Positions 1 to 9,424 of a DNA stretch of 64,000 nt are shown here, one piece after another (within the stretch, counting starts at the first letter, position 1; every line of letters starts with the position of its first letter). The position numbers and the translations under genes are program-made. The stretch comes from Pseudomonas sp. Seg1 (GTDB lineage Bacteria > Pseudomonadota > Gammaproteobacteria > Pseudomonadales > Pseudomonadaceae). Below the pieces are notes generated by a model, which saw only the letters and a list, made by a program, of their open reading frames with translations, ran no database searches and was not told the origin of the DNA. The stretch lies in contig NZ_AP021903.1 in the NCBI RefSeq assembly GCF_018326005.1, forward strand, positions 3,071,501 to 3,135,500. Reading direction: 5' to 3'.

Positions 1-184
1 CCGGTGCTTCGAGGCGCCCGGTGAATTCGTCCCACTCGTTGACCGGTTGTTCCAGCACTTTGGCCACGCTGACTTTGGCAGCGGGCATAGTGGCGGCAGT
101 CTCCGGAGTCTTGCCGCAGGCGCTCATCACCAGTACGGCCAACATGGCCAACGGGAAGCGCAAATGTTTGAGTGACTGTTCCAT
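1..184 (-). CDS. mexE: MexE-like RND efflux periplasmic adaptor, N-terminal part (runs off the window)
   Basis: Only the first 61 codons are present, read leftwards from the ATG at 184. The product begins MEQSLKHLRFPLAMLAVLVM, a lipoprotein signal ending in the lipobox MSAC, then AKVSVAKVLEQPVNEWDEFT, which I recognise as the start of MexE-type membrane fusion proteins. These lipid-anchored adaptors join the inner-membrane RND pump MexF to the outer-membrane channel OprN and export chloramphenicol, quinolones and quinolone signals. Expected downstream mexF and oprN lie outside the window. mexT and mexS are present at 3.7-6.0 kb, which supports the call. A candidate MexT box lies about 76 bases upstream. 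Confidence 0.85.
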   Translation of the reverse strand, partial: MEQSLKHLRFPLAMLAVLVMSACGKTPETAATMPAAKVSVAKVLEQPVNEWDEFTGRLEAP

Positions 185-259
185 GGATGCATCCGCCAAT
201 GTATTGAAGATGGGCGGATGATGCTCGGCGGGGTGTGATGGCACGAATCGAATGAAGCA

Positions 260-283
260 AAGGTAACTATCATTCGGAATGAT
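260..283 (-). promoter_or_regulatory. Candidate MexT box upstream of mexE
   Basis: On the minus strand this reads ATCA-N5-AATGAT-N4-ACCTT. The MexT nod-box consensus, recalled from the P. aeruginosa literature, is ATCA-N5-GTCGAT-N4-ACYAT; ATCA, the GAT half and ACC.T fit with exact spacing. The same bases include a 7-bp inverted repeat, ATCATTC/GAATGAT (269-275 and 277-283). The site is correctly placed to activate mexE. Confidence 0.55.
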
Positions 284-414
284 ATAAGACCCGAGCGAGC
301 CCTCTAGCATGCACCTTTCGTTAGGGGGCTATCAATCTCTCTGGAGGCAATTCTGTGTTGCCCCGTGTGCAAAAGTCAGGAGCGAGGCTGCGCGGCGGGG
401 ATTACGTGACGATT

Positions 415-452
415 AAAAAACTGGGGCGAGGGAGCTTGCTCCCTCGCCCCAG
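415..452 (-). terminator. Rho-independent terminator of the M20 dipeptidase gene
   Basis: A perfect 15-bp inverted repeat (421-435 with 438-452) is followed on the minus strand by six T residues (complement of 415-420), six bases past the dipeptidase stop. The stem has the GGCGAGGGAGCTTGCTCCCTCGCC core of the REP-like palindromes at 43801 and 45245, so a repeat element appears to serve as terminator. Confidence 0.85.
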
Positions 453-457
453 TGACA

Positions 458-2197
458 TCAGAGTTTCGGCAACTGGCCAATGCGGCCAATCATTTCCGTG
501 ACGATCTGCAGATCCAGCTGGAATTGCTCCACGGTCTTGAATTCACCGTCGGTGTGCCCGGTGTATTTCACGTCCGGCTTGGCCAAACCGAACTGCACGC
601 CGTTCGGTAATTCATGCACTGAAGTTGCGCCGGCAGAAGTGCCGAACTCGTGTTTCATGCCGAGGTTTTCCGTTGCCACTGCCAGCAGCGCTTTCACCCA
701 TTCACCTTCTGGGTTGCGGTACATCGGCTCGGCGATCGAGTAGTCGAAAGCAACGGCAACATGGCTCTTCTTGCTCCACGCCGCGAGTTTTTCAGCGATC
801 TCAGCCTTGAGCTTCTCAGGCGATTTGCCCTTCGGCACGCGCAGGTTGACCGCGAGTTTGAAGGCTTTGTCATCCATGCCGACATAGGTCAGCGACGTGG
901 TCAGTGGCCCCATGAAGGAGTCGGAGAAACCGACGCCGAGTTTGTTGCCCAAATAATCCAGGCCCCAGTTATCAGCGGCGTAACGCGCGGCATCGGTAAT
1001 GTGGTTGTGCTTGAAGGCGACCTTGCCATCAAGGCTGTTAATAAAGACCAACATTCGCGCGACCGGATTAACCCCTGACTCGGGTTCGGAGGAGTGCGCG
1101 GATACGCCCGTCACCGTCAGTTTGACGTCTTTACCGTCAACCTTGGCGCTCACCTGGAAATCGCCGCCACTGCGCTTGGCAAACTCGTCCCCGGCCTTCT
1201 GCAGACTGGCAGCCAGCTCCGCAGGTTTGTCGGTAATCAGGGTGGCGACTGAAACCGAAGGAATCTGGTTGGTCGCCAGGCCACCGGTCATCGAGATGAT
1301 TTCCGCACCTTTGCCTTCACCTTTGCGCTTGGCGAAGTTGGCCATGACCGTGCCGTAACCTTTCTCGGCAATCACCACCGGGTAGCCACCATCCAGTGCC
1401 AGGTTGTAGTTGGGCGTCGGATTACGTTCGAAGTAGTAGGGGATCGCATCGCCGGTGGTTTCTTCAGTGGTGTCCACCAACAGTTTGAAATTGCGTGCGA
1501 GCGGCAGCTTTTCATCCTTGATGACTTTCATCGCATAGAGCGTTACGACGATGCCGTTCTTGTCATCCTCGGTGCCACGGCCGTACATGCGGTCACCGAT
1601 CAGAGTGATCTTGAAGGGGTCGAGGCGGGTGCCATCCTTCAATACCCAGTTTTCCGGCGTCACCGGCACCACGTCGGCGTGGGCATGAATACCAACGACT
1701 TCATCGCCGCTGCCTTCGAGCGAAATCTCATAAACGCGGTTGTCGATGTTGCGGAAATTCAGGTGGAAGGACTCGGCCAGGCTCTTGATCTTTTCGCCGA
1801 TCTTGATGAATTCCGGATTGTCGTGCTGGGCTACGCCGTCCTTGCGATAGGTTGGGATCTCGACCAGCTCGCGCAGTGTCTCGGTGGCAGCGGCGCTGTA
1901 TTTCACCCGGGCATAAATACCGAGCAGACGATAGATCTCGTTCTGCTGCTCAGCGGTCAGGGTCTTGTTGTCAAGGAATGCGCTGATGGTCGGGCCAATG
2001 TCGGCAGTTTTCGCCAGATCGCTCTTGGAGAGGCTACCAAGGAATTGACGGAAATCCGTAGTCGACTCGGCCTTGAAGGTTTTAAGGATTTCAGCGCTCT
2101 GCTGTGGAGTAATGTTGGCGTGAGCCGGCGCGGTGAAAGCCGACAGTCCAGCCAGCATCAAGGTCGTTGCAGCCAGTTTTTTGAAAGGGAAATTCAT
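458..2197 (-). CDS. Periplasmic M20 family dipeptidase
   Basis: Zinc metallopeptidase of family M20 (PepV/carnosinase-like), predicted to cleave dipeptides after export. The N-terminus MNFPFKKLAATTLMLAGLSA ends in a typical signal peptide cut after APAHA. Metal-ligand and catalytic motifs are visible: HAHADVVPV, GRGTEDDKNG (bridging Asp), TTEETTGD (general-base Glu) and a late YTGHTDGE. Length of about 580 residues is right for the exported dipeptidase subgroup. An upstream in-frame ATG at 2209 abuts the AAGGA motif and looks too close, so 2197 is preferred. It sits alone between mexE and the SotB-like gene with its own terminator and no obvious link to efflux. Confidence 0.85.
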   Translation of the reverse strand: MNFPFKKLAATTLMLAGLSAFTAPAHANITPQQSAEILKTFKAESTTDFRQFLGSLSKSDLAKTADIGPTISAFLDNKTLTAEQQNEIYRLLGIYARVKYSAAATETLRELVEIPTYRKDGVAQHDNPEFIKIGEKIKSLAESFHLNFRNIDNRVYEISLEGSGDEVVGIHAHADVVPVTPENWVLKDGTRLDPFKITLIGDRMYGRGTEDDKNGIVVTLYAMKVIKDEKLPLARNFKLLVDTTEETTGDAIPYYFERNPTPNYNLALDGGYPVVIAEKGYGTVMANFAKRKGEGKGAEIISMTGGLATNQIPSVSVATLITDKPAELAASLQKAGDEFAKRSGGDFQVSAKVDGKDVKLTVTGVSAHSSEPESGVNPVARMLVFINSLDGKVAFKHNHITDAARYAADNWGLDYLGNKLGVGFSDSFMGPLTTSLTYVGMDDKAFKLAVNLRVPKGKSPEKLKAEIAEKLAAWSKKSHVAVAFDYSIAEPMYRNPEGEWVKALLAVATENLGMKHEFGTSAGATSVHELPNGVQFGLAKPDVKYTGHTDGEFKTVEQFQLDLQIVTEMIGRIGQLPKL

Positions 2198-2506
2198 TAC
2201 GAAGGGCATTCCTTTGCAGGGCAGTGAGTAAGGGGTGTCTCAGCGTTGAGACACATGCACTTACAAACTAACACCGTGCCAGAGCATTGCGGGAGGCCTG
2301 AAACGGGAACTGTCGCACAGAAATGCAAAAGCGACGCACAATCGAAAGTGATCCTGGCTCAGCCACCGATGTCTTCGCGGGTCGTCGACGAGCATTTCAC
2401 TTTTTCTTTATAGTGCAGGCCCCAGCGGACCACCTGCCACCTGAGTTTTTCGGCAACGGGTAAGCAAAACCGCGCGCGATCTTCGACTGAGTAATACACC
2501 CCTTCA

Positions 2507-3706
2507 ATGAGCGATTCTAGAACTACAACCAACGGCAACTGGTACGCAGTGATTGCCTTGGCACTGGCTGCGTTTGTGTTCAACACCACCGAGTTTGTTC
2601 CGGTGGGGCTGTTGAGTTCGATCGGTAGCAGCTTCGATATGTCGACGGCGCAGGTTGGCCTGATGCTGACAATCTATGCGTGGGTGGTGTCGTTGACCTC
2701 GCTTCCCATCATGTTGCTGACGCGCAACATCGAGCGGCGCAGGCTATTGATCGTATTGTTTACGATGTTCATCGCAAGTCATGTCCTGTCGAGCCTGGCG
2801 AGCAGTTTCGCTGTTCTGATGGTGAGCCGCATCGGCGTGGCGCTGGCGCATGCGCTGTTCTGGTCGATCACGGCTTCTCTGGCAGTGCGGCTCGCGCCAC
2901 AGGGCAAGCAGGTGCAGGCCTTGGGCCTGTTGGCAACGGGTACCTCCCTGGCGATGGTGCTGGGTATTCCTCTCGGCCGATTGTTGGGCGAGGCCATGGG
3001 TTGGCGTACCACGTTCATGGTGATCGGCGGATTGGCGGCTGCGCTGGTAATGTGCCTTGCCAGGGTTCTACCGTTGTTGCCCAGTCAGAACTCTGGCTCC
3101 CTGAGAAGCCTGCCGTTGTTGTTCAAACGGCCTGCACTGGTGGCGCTTTATATTCTGACGGCCATGGTGGTGACGGCTCACTTCACGGCTTACAGCTACA
3201 TCGAACCCTTCGTTGAAGTGGTAGCGGGCATGAGTAGCGATGCGGTGACGCTCATCCTGCTGTTGTTCGGTGGCGCAGGTATTTTCGGATCGCTGCTGTT
3301 CAGTTGGCTGCACCGGTATAACCCGCATCGTTTTCTGGTCATCTGTGTGATGCTGCTCGTGGTGTGCCTGGCGTTCCTCTTGCCGTTGAACGGCAAAGTC
3401 TCCTATTTGGGGACGCTGAGTGTTTTCTGGGGAATGGCGATCATGGGATTTGGGCTGGCGTTGCAGTCCAGGGTTCTGGTGTTGGCACCGGACGCTACCG
3501 ATGTGGCGATGGCGCTTTTCTCGGGTATCTACAACATCGGTATTGGTGGTGGGGCACTGTTGGGGAGTTGGGTTGGTGGCCAGATCGGGTTCGCTTACAT
3601 TGGAATTGCTGGAGGCGTGCTGGCAGGTCTGGCGCTGATGATTTACAGCCTGACGATCTATCGCCTCACCAGCGCCCGAAGCCCGGGCCCGAAGTCGATG
3701 ACGTGA
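2507..3706 (+). CDS. sotB: MFS sugar/drug efflux transporter, SotB type
   Basis: A 399-residue major facilitator protein with about twelve hydrophobic segments and no signal peptide. The first helix carries [16 protein letters not shown], characteristic of the DHA1 subfamily that includes SotB and YdeA, which export sugars or arabinose and, when overexpressed, some drugs. Other family features are the [16 protein letters not shown] and [18 protein letters not shown] stretches in the N-terminal half. It is transcribed toward mexT and ends 42 bases from it. No promoter element is obvious in the 0.3 kb upstream. Substrate is inferred from family only. Confidence 0.8.
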   Translation: MSDSRTTTNGNWYAVIALALAAFVFNTTEFVPVGLLSSIGSSFDMSTAQVGLMLTIYAWVVSLTSLPIMLLTRNIERRRLLIVLFTMFIASHVLSSLASSFAVLMVSRIGVALAHALFWSITASLAVRLAPQGKQVQALGLLATGTSLAMVLGIPLGRLLGEAMGWRTTFMVIGGLAAALVMCLARVLPLLPSQNSGSLRSLPLLFKRPALVALYILTAMVVTAHFTAYSYIEPFVEVVAGMSSDAVTLILLLFGGAGIFGSLLFSWLHRYNPHRFLVICVMLLVVCLAFLLPLNGKVSYLGTLSVFWGMAIMGFGLALQSRVLVLAPDATDVAMALFSGIYNIGIGGGALLGSWVGGQIGFAYIGIAGGVLAGLALMIYSLTIYRLTSARSPGPKSMT

Positions 3707-3748
3707 GATCGCCCGGTGAGCAGAGGGCGCCTGGCGTTGTCAGGCTGC

Positions 3749-4678
3749 TCAATGCGACGGAAGCTCAAGGCTATCCGGATCCCCGAAGAACATCTGAATC
3801 CGCGATCTCAACCAACGCTCACCCGGATCGTTATCCTGCGACCCACGCCAGGCCATGTGCAGTTCAAACGTCCGCGTCGGCAACGGCGGATCTTCCGCCC
3901 TCACACCGCCAGCCGCCGTCAGCGCATCCGCCGTGTAATCCGGTACGGTTGCAACAATGTCAGTGCCCGCCAGCAACGTACTCAAACCGTTGAACTGCGG
4001 CACAGCCAGCACCACATGGCGTTTGCGCCCGAGTTTCTCCAGTTCCTCATCAATAAAGCCACTGAGGTCGCCCGCAAACGAAACCAGTGCATGCGGTCGC
4101 GCGCAGTAATCGTCGAGGCTCAACGGGCCAGGGACCGTGTCGGCGCGCAACAGTTTCGGCTGGCTGCGGCGCAAGACTTTGCGCTTGGCATTGGCCGGCA
4201 GGTCGGTGGTGTAGCTGACGCCGATCGAAATCTCACCGGAAGCCAGCAGGCTTGGCATCAGGATGTAATTGACTCGGCGCACCACCAGCACGATCCCAGG
4301 CGATTCGGCGCGCAGGCGTTTTAGCAGCATTGGCAGCAGTGCGAATTCGACGTCATCGGACAAACCGATGCGAAACACCGAGGTGCTGGTAGCGGGGTCG
4401 AATTCTGCGGCACGGCTGACGGCGGTCGAAATCGAGTCGAGGGCGGGCGAGAGCAGGGCGAATATTTCCACCGCACGGGCGGACGGTTCCATGCTCCGGC
4501 CGGTGCGCACGAACAAAGGATCATCGAACAGGCTGCGCAGACGCGAGAGCGCCGCACTGATTGCCGGCTGGCCAAGGAAAAGTTTCTCGGCGGCACGGGT
4601 CACGCTGCGTTCGTGCATCAATGTTTCGAATACGATCAACAGGTTCAGGTCGACACGACGCAGGTCATTACGATTCAT
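3749..4678 (-). CDS. mexT: MexT, LysR-type activator of mexEF-oprN
   Basis: 309-residue LysR regulator. The N-terminal winged HTH spans about residues 8-67 (DLNLLIVFETLMHERSVTRA, then AISAALSRLR), followed by the effector-binding domain. The sequence MNRNDLRRVDLNLLIVFETL and the closing MFFGDPDSLELP match MexT of P. aeruginosa as I remember it. An upstream extension of the frame to 4897 has no family similarity; the ATG at 4678 has an AGGA motif seven bases ahead. mexS is divergent, as in P. aeruginosa, but here two unrelated genes separate mexT from mexE. MexT activates mexEF-oprN and mexS. Confidence 0.88.
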   Translation of the reverse strand: MNRNDLRRVDLNLLIVFETLMHERSVTRAAEKLFLGQPAISAALSRLRSLFDDPLFVRTGRSMEPSARAVEIFALLSPALDSISTAVSRAAEFDPATSTSVFRIGLSDDVEFALLPMLLKRLRAESPGIVLVVRRVNYILMPSLLASGEISIGVSYTTDLPANAKRKVLRRSQPKLLRADTVPGPLSLDDYCARPHALVSFAGDLSGFIDEELEKLGRKRHVVLAVPQFNGLSTLLAGTDIVATVPDYTADALTAAGGVRAEDPPLPTRTFELHMAWRGSQDNDPGERWLRSRIQMFFGDPDSLELPSH

Positions 4679-4846
4679 CTGGAGTCCTGGCAGAGTCATC
4701 AAGCTTGACGAGGGCGGCCATATGAGAACAATGGCCGGCATGAATCTTACGGGGAAAGGCTGGTACTCTGCACCGGAAAATTCAGCTTTACTCACACGGG
4801 CGCAGCAGTTTTTCATGGATTTTGCCAATGCCGTCCATACTGCGGA

Positions 4847-4870
4847 ATCAATGACAGGCATGTCGACTAT
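4847..4870 (+). promoter_or_regulatory. Candidate MexT box in the mexT-mexS intergenic region
   Basis: Reads ATCA-N5-AGGCAT-N4-ACTAT, with the ATCA and ACYAT ends of the remembered MexT consensus at correct spacing. It overlaps a second dyad, GACTAT/ATAGTC (4865-4870 and 4883-4888). It lies about 80 bases before the mexS start, at the same distance as the site before mexE. Confidence 0.5.
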
Positions 4871-4947
4871 TAATAGCCACTGATAGTCTTGGGTCAAAAG
4901 CCCAGATAGAGTTCAGGGCATTAGAGGTTACTTTGACGAGGTTTGCG

Positions 4948-5970
4948 ATGTCCCGCACGATCCGTTTTCACAAGTTTGGTCCGGCCGAGGTGCTCAAATG
5001 CGAAGAGCATGCGGCCGCTCAGCCAGGTCCTGGCGAAGTGCAGGTGCGTGTCGAGGCAATCGGCATCAGCTGGTACGACACGCTCTGGCGTCAGAATCTG
5101 GCCTCGTCCCAGGCACGCCTGCCGTCAGGCCTTGGCCATGAAATGGCCGGTGTGGTCACGGCGGTCGGTGCCGATGTCGAAGATCTGTCCGTGGGTGACA
5201 AGGTCGCCAGTTTCCCGGCCGAAAGTCCAAACGACTATCCGGTCTATGGCGAGTCGATTGTACTGCCGCGTACAGCGCTGACCCGTTATCCGGATGTGCT
5301 GAGTCCGATCGAAGCCAGCGTGCATTACACACCGCTGTTGATCGCCTATTTCGCTTATGCCGATCTGGCACGGGTAAAACCCGGGCAGTTTGCGCTGGTC
5401 ACGGATGCCAGTCATTGTGCCGGCCCTTCCTTTGTCCAACTGGGCAAGGCCATGGGGGTGCGGGTGATTGCCGCTACCAAGGACGCGGAGGAGCGCGAAT
5501 ACCTGCTGTCGCTGGGCGCGGAGAAGGTGATTGTCACCGAAGAGGAAGATCTGTTGATGCGAATCAACAAGATCACCGACAACCGGGGCGTCGACGTGGT
5601 TTTTGACGGTCTCGGTGGCCCGCAGATGTCGCTGCTTGGCGATGTGCTCGCGCCGCGTGGCAGCCTGGTGTTGTACGGTTTGCAAGGTGGCAACCAGACG
5701 CCGTTCCCGGCCTGCGCAGCGTTCCAGAAGAATATCCAGTTCTTCGTGCACTGCATCGGTAACTTCACCGGCAAACCGGAACTGGGCATCACCCAGGATC
5801 ACGTCGCCCTGCAACGTGCCTTGCGCGACATCAACCAGTTGACCGCTGATCGTGTGTTGGTGCCGCTCAAGACTCGTGTATTCCCGTTCAACGAGTTCGT
5901 CGAAGCGCATCGCTACATGGACGAATGCCCATGCCGCGAACGGGTCGCTCTGCAAGTCGAGCCCGCCTGA
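4948..5970 (+). CDS. mexS: MexS-like zinc-independent quinone/alcohol oxidoreductase
   Basis: 340-residue medium-chain dehydrogenase/reductase with an N-terminal GroES-like domain (MSRTIRFHKFGPAEVLKCEE) and a C-terminal NAD(P)H-binding Rossmann half (about 150-270, GVDVVFDGLGGPQMSLLGDV). Divergent pairing with mexT identifies it as MexS, an oxidoreductase thought to remove electrophilic metabolites that activate MexT; in P. aeruginosa its loss switches on mexEF-oprN. The ATG at 4948 is preferred over a TTG at 4933 because GAGG at 4938-4941 is then well spaced. A strong terminator follows. Confidence 0.82.
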   Translation: MSRTIRFHKFGPAEVLKCEEHAAAQPGPGEVQVRVEAIGISWYDTLWRQNLASSQARLPSGLGHEMAGVVTAVGADVEDLSVGDKVASFPAESPNDYPVYGESIVLPRTALTRYPDVLSPIEASVHYTPLLIAYFAYADLARVKPGQFALVTDASHCAGPSFVQLGKAMGVRVIAATKDAEEREYLLSLGAEKVIVTEEEDLLMRINKITDNRGVDVVFDGLGGPQMSLLGDVLAPRGSLVLYGLQGGNQTPFPACAAFQKNIQFFVHCIGNFTGKPELGITQDHVALQRALRDINQLTADRVLVPLKTRVFPFNEFVEAHRYMDECPCRERVALQVEPA

Positions 5971-5985
5971 AAATAGACCTCCATC

Positions 5986-6020
5986 AGAGTCCGTGGCCCC
6001 ACGGACTCTTCTGCGTTTTT
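5986..6020 (+). terminator. Rho-independent terminator after mexS
   Basis: A 10-bp perfect stem AGAGTCCGTG / CACGGACTCT (5986-5995 and 6000-6009) with a 4-base loop, followed by GCGTTTTT at 6013-6020. Confidence 0.85.
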
Positions 6021-6160
6021 CCCCCTGCGAAAAGCCGATCTCACTGCCTGCATCCGAATCTGTTCAGCAACTGAACTGGTTTTTGCCTTCGATCTGTATC
6101 TTCTAATCGCAATGTAAGCCCTGATAATTGAATGATTACTTTCATCTCAAGGAATGAGTC

Positions 6161-6355
6161 ATGGCTGTGCATTCAATTTGTCCCGCGCAACATCAAGCGG
6201 CTGGATCTGCTTGTCGAGAAAACTTCTGTTTAATTGTTGTAGGGCTATTCGCAAACTGCTTCTCTTTTTCTTGTACTCACTTGTCGTGGGACGTTGTGGG
6301 AAGTTTCCTAGGAATAATATTTTCTAGAAAAATACCAGCATTTACAGGTGCTTGA
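6161..6355 (+). CDS. Possible small hypothetical protein (64 aa)
   Basis: The 0.55-kb gap between mexS and the next gene is more AT-rich than its surroundings. Within it a 64-codon frame starts at an ATG preceded by AAGGA at good spacing. The product has one hydrophobic stretch (CLIVVGLFANCFSF) and five cysteines but resembles nothing I know. It may be chance coding in a non-coding or acquired AT-rich segment. Nothing else is evident in 6020-6519. Confidence 0.22.
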   Translation: MAVHSICPAQHQAAGSACRENFCLIVVGLFANCFSFSCTHLSWDVVGSFLGIIFSRKIPAFTGA

Positions 6356-6519
6356 GGCTGTCTGTCAGTGACTTCAGGGCTTTTCAAAGCTCAAGTGTTT
6401 CAAATAACTACAGATTTGTAAGTGTTAGCATCTGAGCGTCTATTACTTATTGATGAATTGTCGTGCGATCGAGATTTCGGTCTGCGCGTCATGAAACTTT
6501 TTATACCGGGTAAATACCG

Positions 6520-7974
6520 ATGAGCACGATCCATGATCAGGCAATGAATTATGTCTACCAACAAGTATTGCAGCGATTGCTGAGTTTCTTCTCCCGCGCG
6601 GAACGCACGGCATTGCAGTTATTGATCCAGCGGCTGGCCGTGGCCGCGGGCGGCATGGAGAACATCGGTCATTTCAAGGTGTTGGTGAACCAGACCGGTT
6701 CGCGCGACAGCTGTTACACGCTGGCGCTGCTCCGGGCGGCGCAGTTGAGCATCGCCGGACGTGCCCCCGCCACCTTCCAATTGCGGGTGGCCAATTTGCG
6801 CTGGAACGGCAACAGCCCAATGGCACTGCAAAACATGCACCGTAGCTACGGCGCACTGTTCCTTTACGACGATCCCCGTGTCGAGCTGGTGATGGTGGAT
6901 CATCGTCAGGTCCTGCCATTCGACCATCAGGCGCCGGCCTGCGACGAGGGGCGTGAAGCCAACCGGATCAACCTGCTGCTCATTGGTCATCGTCGCAGCT
7001 TCAGTGAAGCGCTCGAATTGTGGGATGACGCCTATCTGGCCACCGCAGAGTTCTACGGTCAGGTCGCCCGCTGGAACAACGGCGTCGATGCAATGATCGG
7101 CAGTGAAAGTCCGAGCCGCCAGATTCATTTCCTCGAGGGCTTGAGTCGCGCCGTACAGAAAGCGGCTATTGCCGATTCGTTAGTGACTGCCGCAGGCTAC
7201 GAAGCGCTGTTTCCGTTGCTCGACGGGCTAGGGGGGGATTATTACCGCGAGTTCTATACGGACGAAGAGCGGGTGACGTGGCGCCCCGAAGGTCAATTCG
7301 AAGCTTGTCGCCGCACTGGCTTCATCAACATCAACGACATGATTGTCGGCAGGCTCGAAGAACGCTGGCCTTTGCTCAGTGACTTTCTTGGCTTCCAGGC
7401 AGATGAGCTGACGCTCTCTCAGGGCGACGACGAATTCGCAGAGCCAATGGTGGCTGCACATTTGCGAGGATTGCAGGCGTGCTTCATCGAGGGGCGAACC
7501 TATGAGGCCGGAATCAGCGATTACCTGCAAAGCTGTTTGCTGAAGATGCGCCGCAAGCAGGTGCCTGAAACGGTGTGTGAACAATTGCTCGCCAGTTTCG
7601 GCAATCTGCAGGACCCCGATCTCCTCCGCCAGCAAGCGGAAGGCTGCCTGTTGGAAAATTTTGAACTCAACGAGATCCAGTTGGCGTGCCTGATGTTTGC
7701 ACCGTTTATTGACGCCGGTGCGGGGCTGGAACGGTTTCTGCGCAATTGTCATCCAGGCATGTTGGTGGCCATGCCGGATCTGCATCGGGCGATGCAGGGC
7801 CTGCATGCCTCGGATCAGGTATTGAAATGGATGACGGATGTCAGTGGCTTGCCGGTCAAGTTGATTGTGCGTCTTTACGCCATGGGCCCGATCCGCATGC
7901 CCGTCCCTGGTGAAATTGCAAGTTCAGGCGAGGCGGGTGCTGGAAAGCACGTCGATCGGTCGGCGGAAGGCTGA
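6520..7974 (+). CDS. Conserved-looking hypothetical protein, 484 aa, paired with a MocR regulator
   Basis: I do not recognise this family. The protein has no signal peptide or membrane segment. It begins MSTIHDQAMNYVYQQVLQRL and is mostly helical in appearance, with an N-terminal region that includes FLYDDPRVELVMVDHRQVLP and a C-terminal half rich in Leu, Glu and Gln. A cysteine-bearing stretch (DYLQSCLLKMRRKQVPETVC) lies near residue 335. The gene ends 49 bases before the MocR-type regulator on the same strand, so the two are probably co-transcribed. Codon use is like its neighbours over the full 1.45 kb, which supports a real gene. Function unknown. Confidence 0.75.
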   Translation: MSTIHDQAMNYVYQQVLQRLLSFFSRAERTALQLLIQRLAVAAGGMENIGHFKVLVNQTGSRDSCYTLALLRAAQLSIAGRAPATFQLRVANLRWNGNSPMALQNMHRSYGALFLYDDPRVELVMVDHRQVLPFDHQAPACDEGREANRINLLLIGHRRSFSEALELWDDAYLATAEFYGQVARWNNGVDAMIGSESPSRQIHFLEGLSRAVQKAAIADSLVTAAGYEALFPLLDGLGGDYYREFYTDEERVTWRPEGQFEACRRTGFININDMIVGRLEERWPLLSDFLGFQADELTLSQGDDEFAEPMVAAHLRGLQACFIEGRTYEAGISDYLQSCLLKMRRKQVPETVCEQLLASFGNLQDPDLLRQQAEGCLLENFELNEIQLACLMFAPFIDAGAGLERFLRNCHPGMLVAMPDLHRAMQGLHASDQVLKWMTDVSGLPVKLIVRLYAMGPIRMPVPGEIASSGEAGAGKHVDRSAEG

Positions 7975-8023
7975 TCGTGAGCCACTTGCCAGAGCATGAA
8001 TACTTGCCCACGGGGGCGGGCTT

Positions 8024-9424
8024 GTGAAAGCGTCACGGGAAAACGACTTCGTATATCAGGCGGTGTATCGCTATCTGACGCTGTTAATCGACGAGGCGGG
8101 GGGTGGCCCGGCAGTGCGCTTGCCCTCGTTGCGGCAATTGGCTGATCGACTCAATGTGTCTATATCGACCGTCCAGTACGCCTATTCGTTGCTGGAAAAA
8201 GAAGGTCGCGTCTATTCAATCGCCAAGTCCGGTTACTACGCGCAAGCGCAGAACGCTCTGGAGTCGCCCGGTTGCGGCAGTGACTTGCTTGAAACTGTGT
8301 ATGTCAACGCCAGGCGCCCTGGTATGTGTGTGTTGAGCGCCGACGACCCGGCCTCACTGCAACCGTTGGACAGTCCGCTACTGACACTTGAACGCGAACT
8401 GCTGCGCCAATATCCGCGACAGCCGCAGCTACTGGCGCAGCCTTGCGGCGAGCTGGAACTGCGTACGGTGCTTGCCGCGCGCTATACCTCGTCAACGGTG
8501 AATTGCTGGCATGCCGATGACGTCTATATCGGTGCAGATCTGCGTGGGGTGCTGGAAATACTGATCTCCGTGCTTGAGCTGCGTGGGGCCACCGTAGTGG
8601 TCGAATCTCCATGCGACTGGGTGATCTTGCGCCTGTTGGATGCTGCTGAAGTTCGTGTCATCGAGCTGCCGCTGCTGACGGGAGGAGTGATTGATCCCCA
8701 GCGGCTGGAGTCATTGCTCAAGAGTGAGCCGGTGCGCTTGATCCTGTTGTCTTCGGCGTTGAGCATGCCTCAGGGCAGCCCGCTGTCCCGGACCAATCGA
8801 CAGGCGATCGCGCATCTGCTCGGATGCCATGGTACGTGGGTGCTGGAAAACGACTGTTATAGCGAACTCGATGAAGGCAACGACTCCCAGCGCTTGCGCG
8901 ACTGGCTGGATCCTGATCGCTTGCTGGTGTTTTCCACGTTCGAGAAGTTCGTCGGTACAGAGGCGCCTTTCGGTTTTGTGCTGTCTCACCATTGGCGGAG
9001 TGAGTTGCAACGCCATTTCCTGTTGCGTGCGTTCCGTTTGTCGCCGATCCGCCAGAAGGCGATTGCCAGGTTGCTGGGCGGCGGCAGGCTGGATCAGCAC
9101 TTGTCCGTGCTGCGCCGAATGCTCAAGGAGCGTCGCACGCAATTAATCGAGTTATTGCGCGAGCGACTGGGTGAAGCGTTGGCGATCGACGAATCGCAGG
9201 GTGGGGCGACCATATGGGTGCGCTCGTTGCGACCGGTGAATATGGGCAACGTGTTTCACCGTTTGCTCCAGCAGCAGATCGTCATTGCACCTGGGGAGCT
9301 GTTCAGTCTGCAGGGCCTGCATGGGCACCATCTGCGATTGAGTTCGCTGACCCATGGTGAGCACGATCTGGCCGATGTCGTCGGGCTATTGGGTGACGCG
9401 TTGCGTCTGGCGCCCGATGATTAA
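8024..9424 (+). CDS. MocR/GntR-type regulator with aminotransferase-like domain
   Basis: 466 residues: an N-terminal GntR winged helix (about 15-80; VRLPSLRQLADRLNVSISTV, then YAYSLLEKEGRVYSI) joined to a fold-type I aminotransferase domain. The expected PLP lysine appears to be present in FSTFEKFVGTEAPFGF, but the arginine that normally follows in SK..LAP.LR.GY is replaced by Pro, and the usual EDDYDSEF reads ENDCYSELDE. Cofactor binding may therefore be altered. The start is GTG at 8024; no strong Shine-Dalgarno is seen. MocR proteins usually control an adjacent vitamin B6, GABA or amino-acid gene; here the only candidate is the unknown gene upstream. Confidence 0.8.
   Translation: MKASRENDFVYQAVYRYLTLLIDEAGGGPAVRLPSLRQLADRLNVSISTVQYAYSLLEKEGRVYSIAKSGYYAQAQNALESPGCGSDLLETVYVNARRPGMCVLSADDPASLQPLDSPLLTLERELLRQYPRQPQLLAQPCGELELRTVLAARYTSSTVNCWHADDVYIGADLRGVLEILISVLELRGATVVVESPCDWVILRLLDAAEVRVIELPLLTGGVIDPQRLESLLKSEPVRLILLSSALSMPQGSPLSRTNRQAIAHLLGCHGTWVLENDCYSELDEGNDSQRLRDWLDPDRLLVFSTFEKFVGTEAPFGFVLSHHWRSELQRHFLLRAFRLSPIRQKAIARLLGGGRLDQHLSVLRRMLKERRTQLIELLRERLGEALAIDESQGGATIWVRSLRPVNMGNVFHRLLQQQIVIAPGELFSLQGLHGHHLRLSSLTHGEHDLADVVGLLGDALRLAPDD

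Noticed and set aside
2359..2589. 76-codon minus-strand frame across the sotB start
   Set aside because: It overlaps the real sotB start and has no recognisable family or ribosome site.
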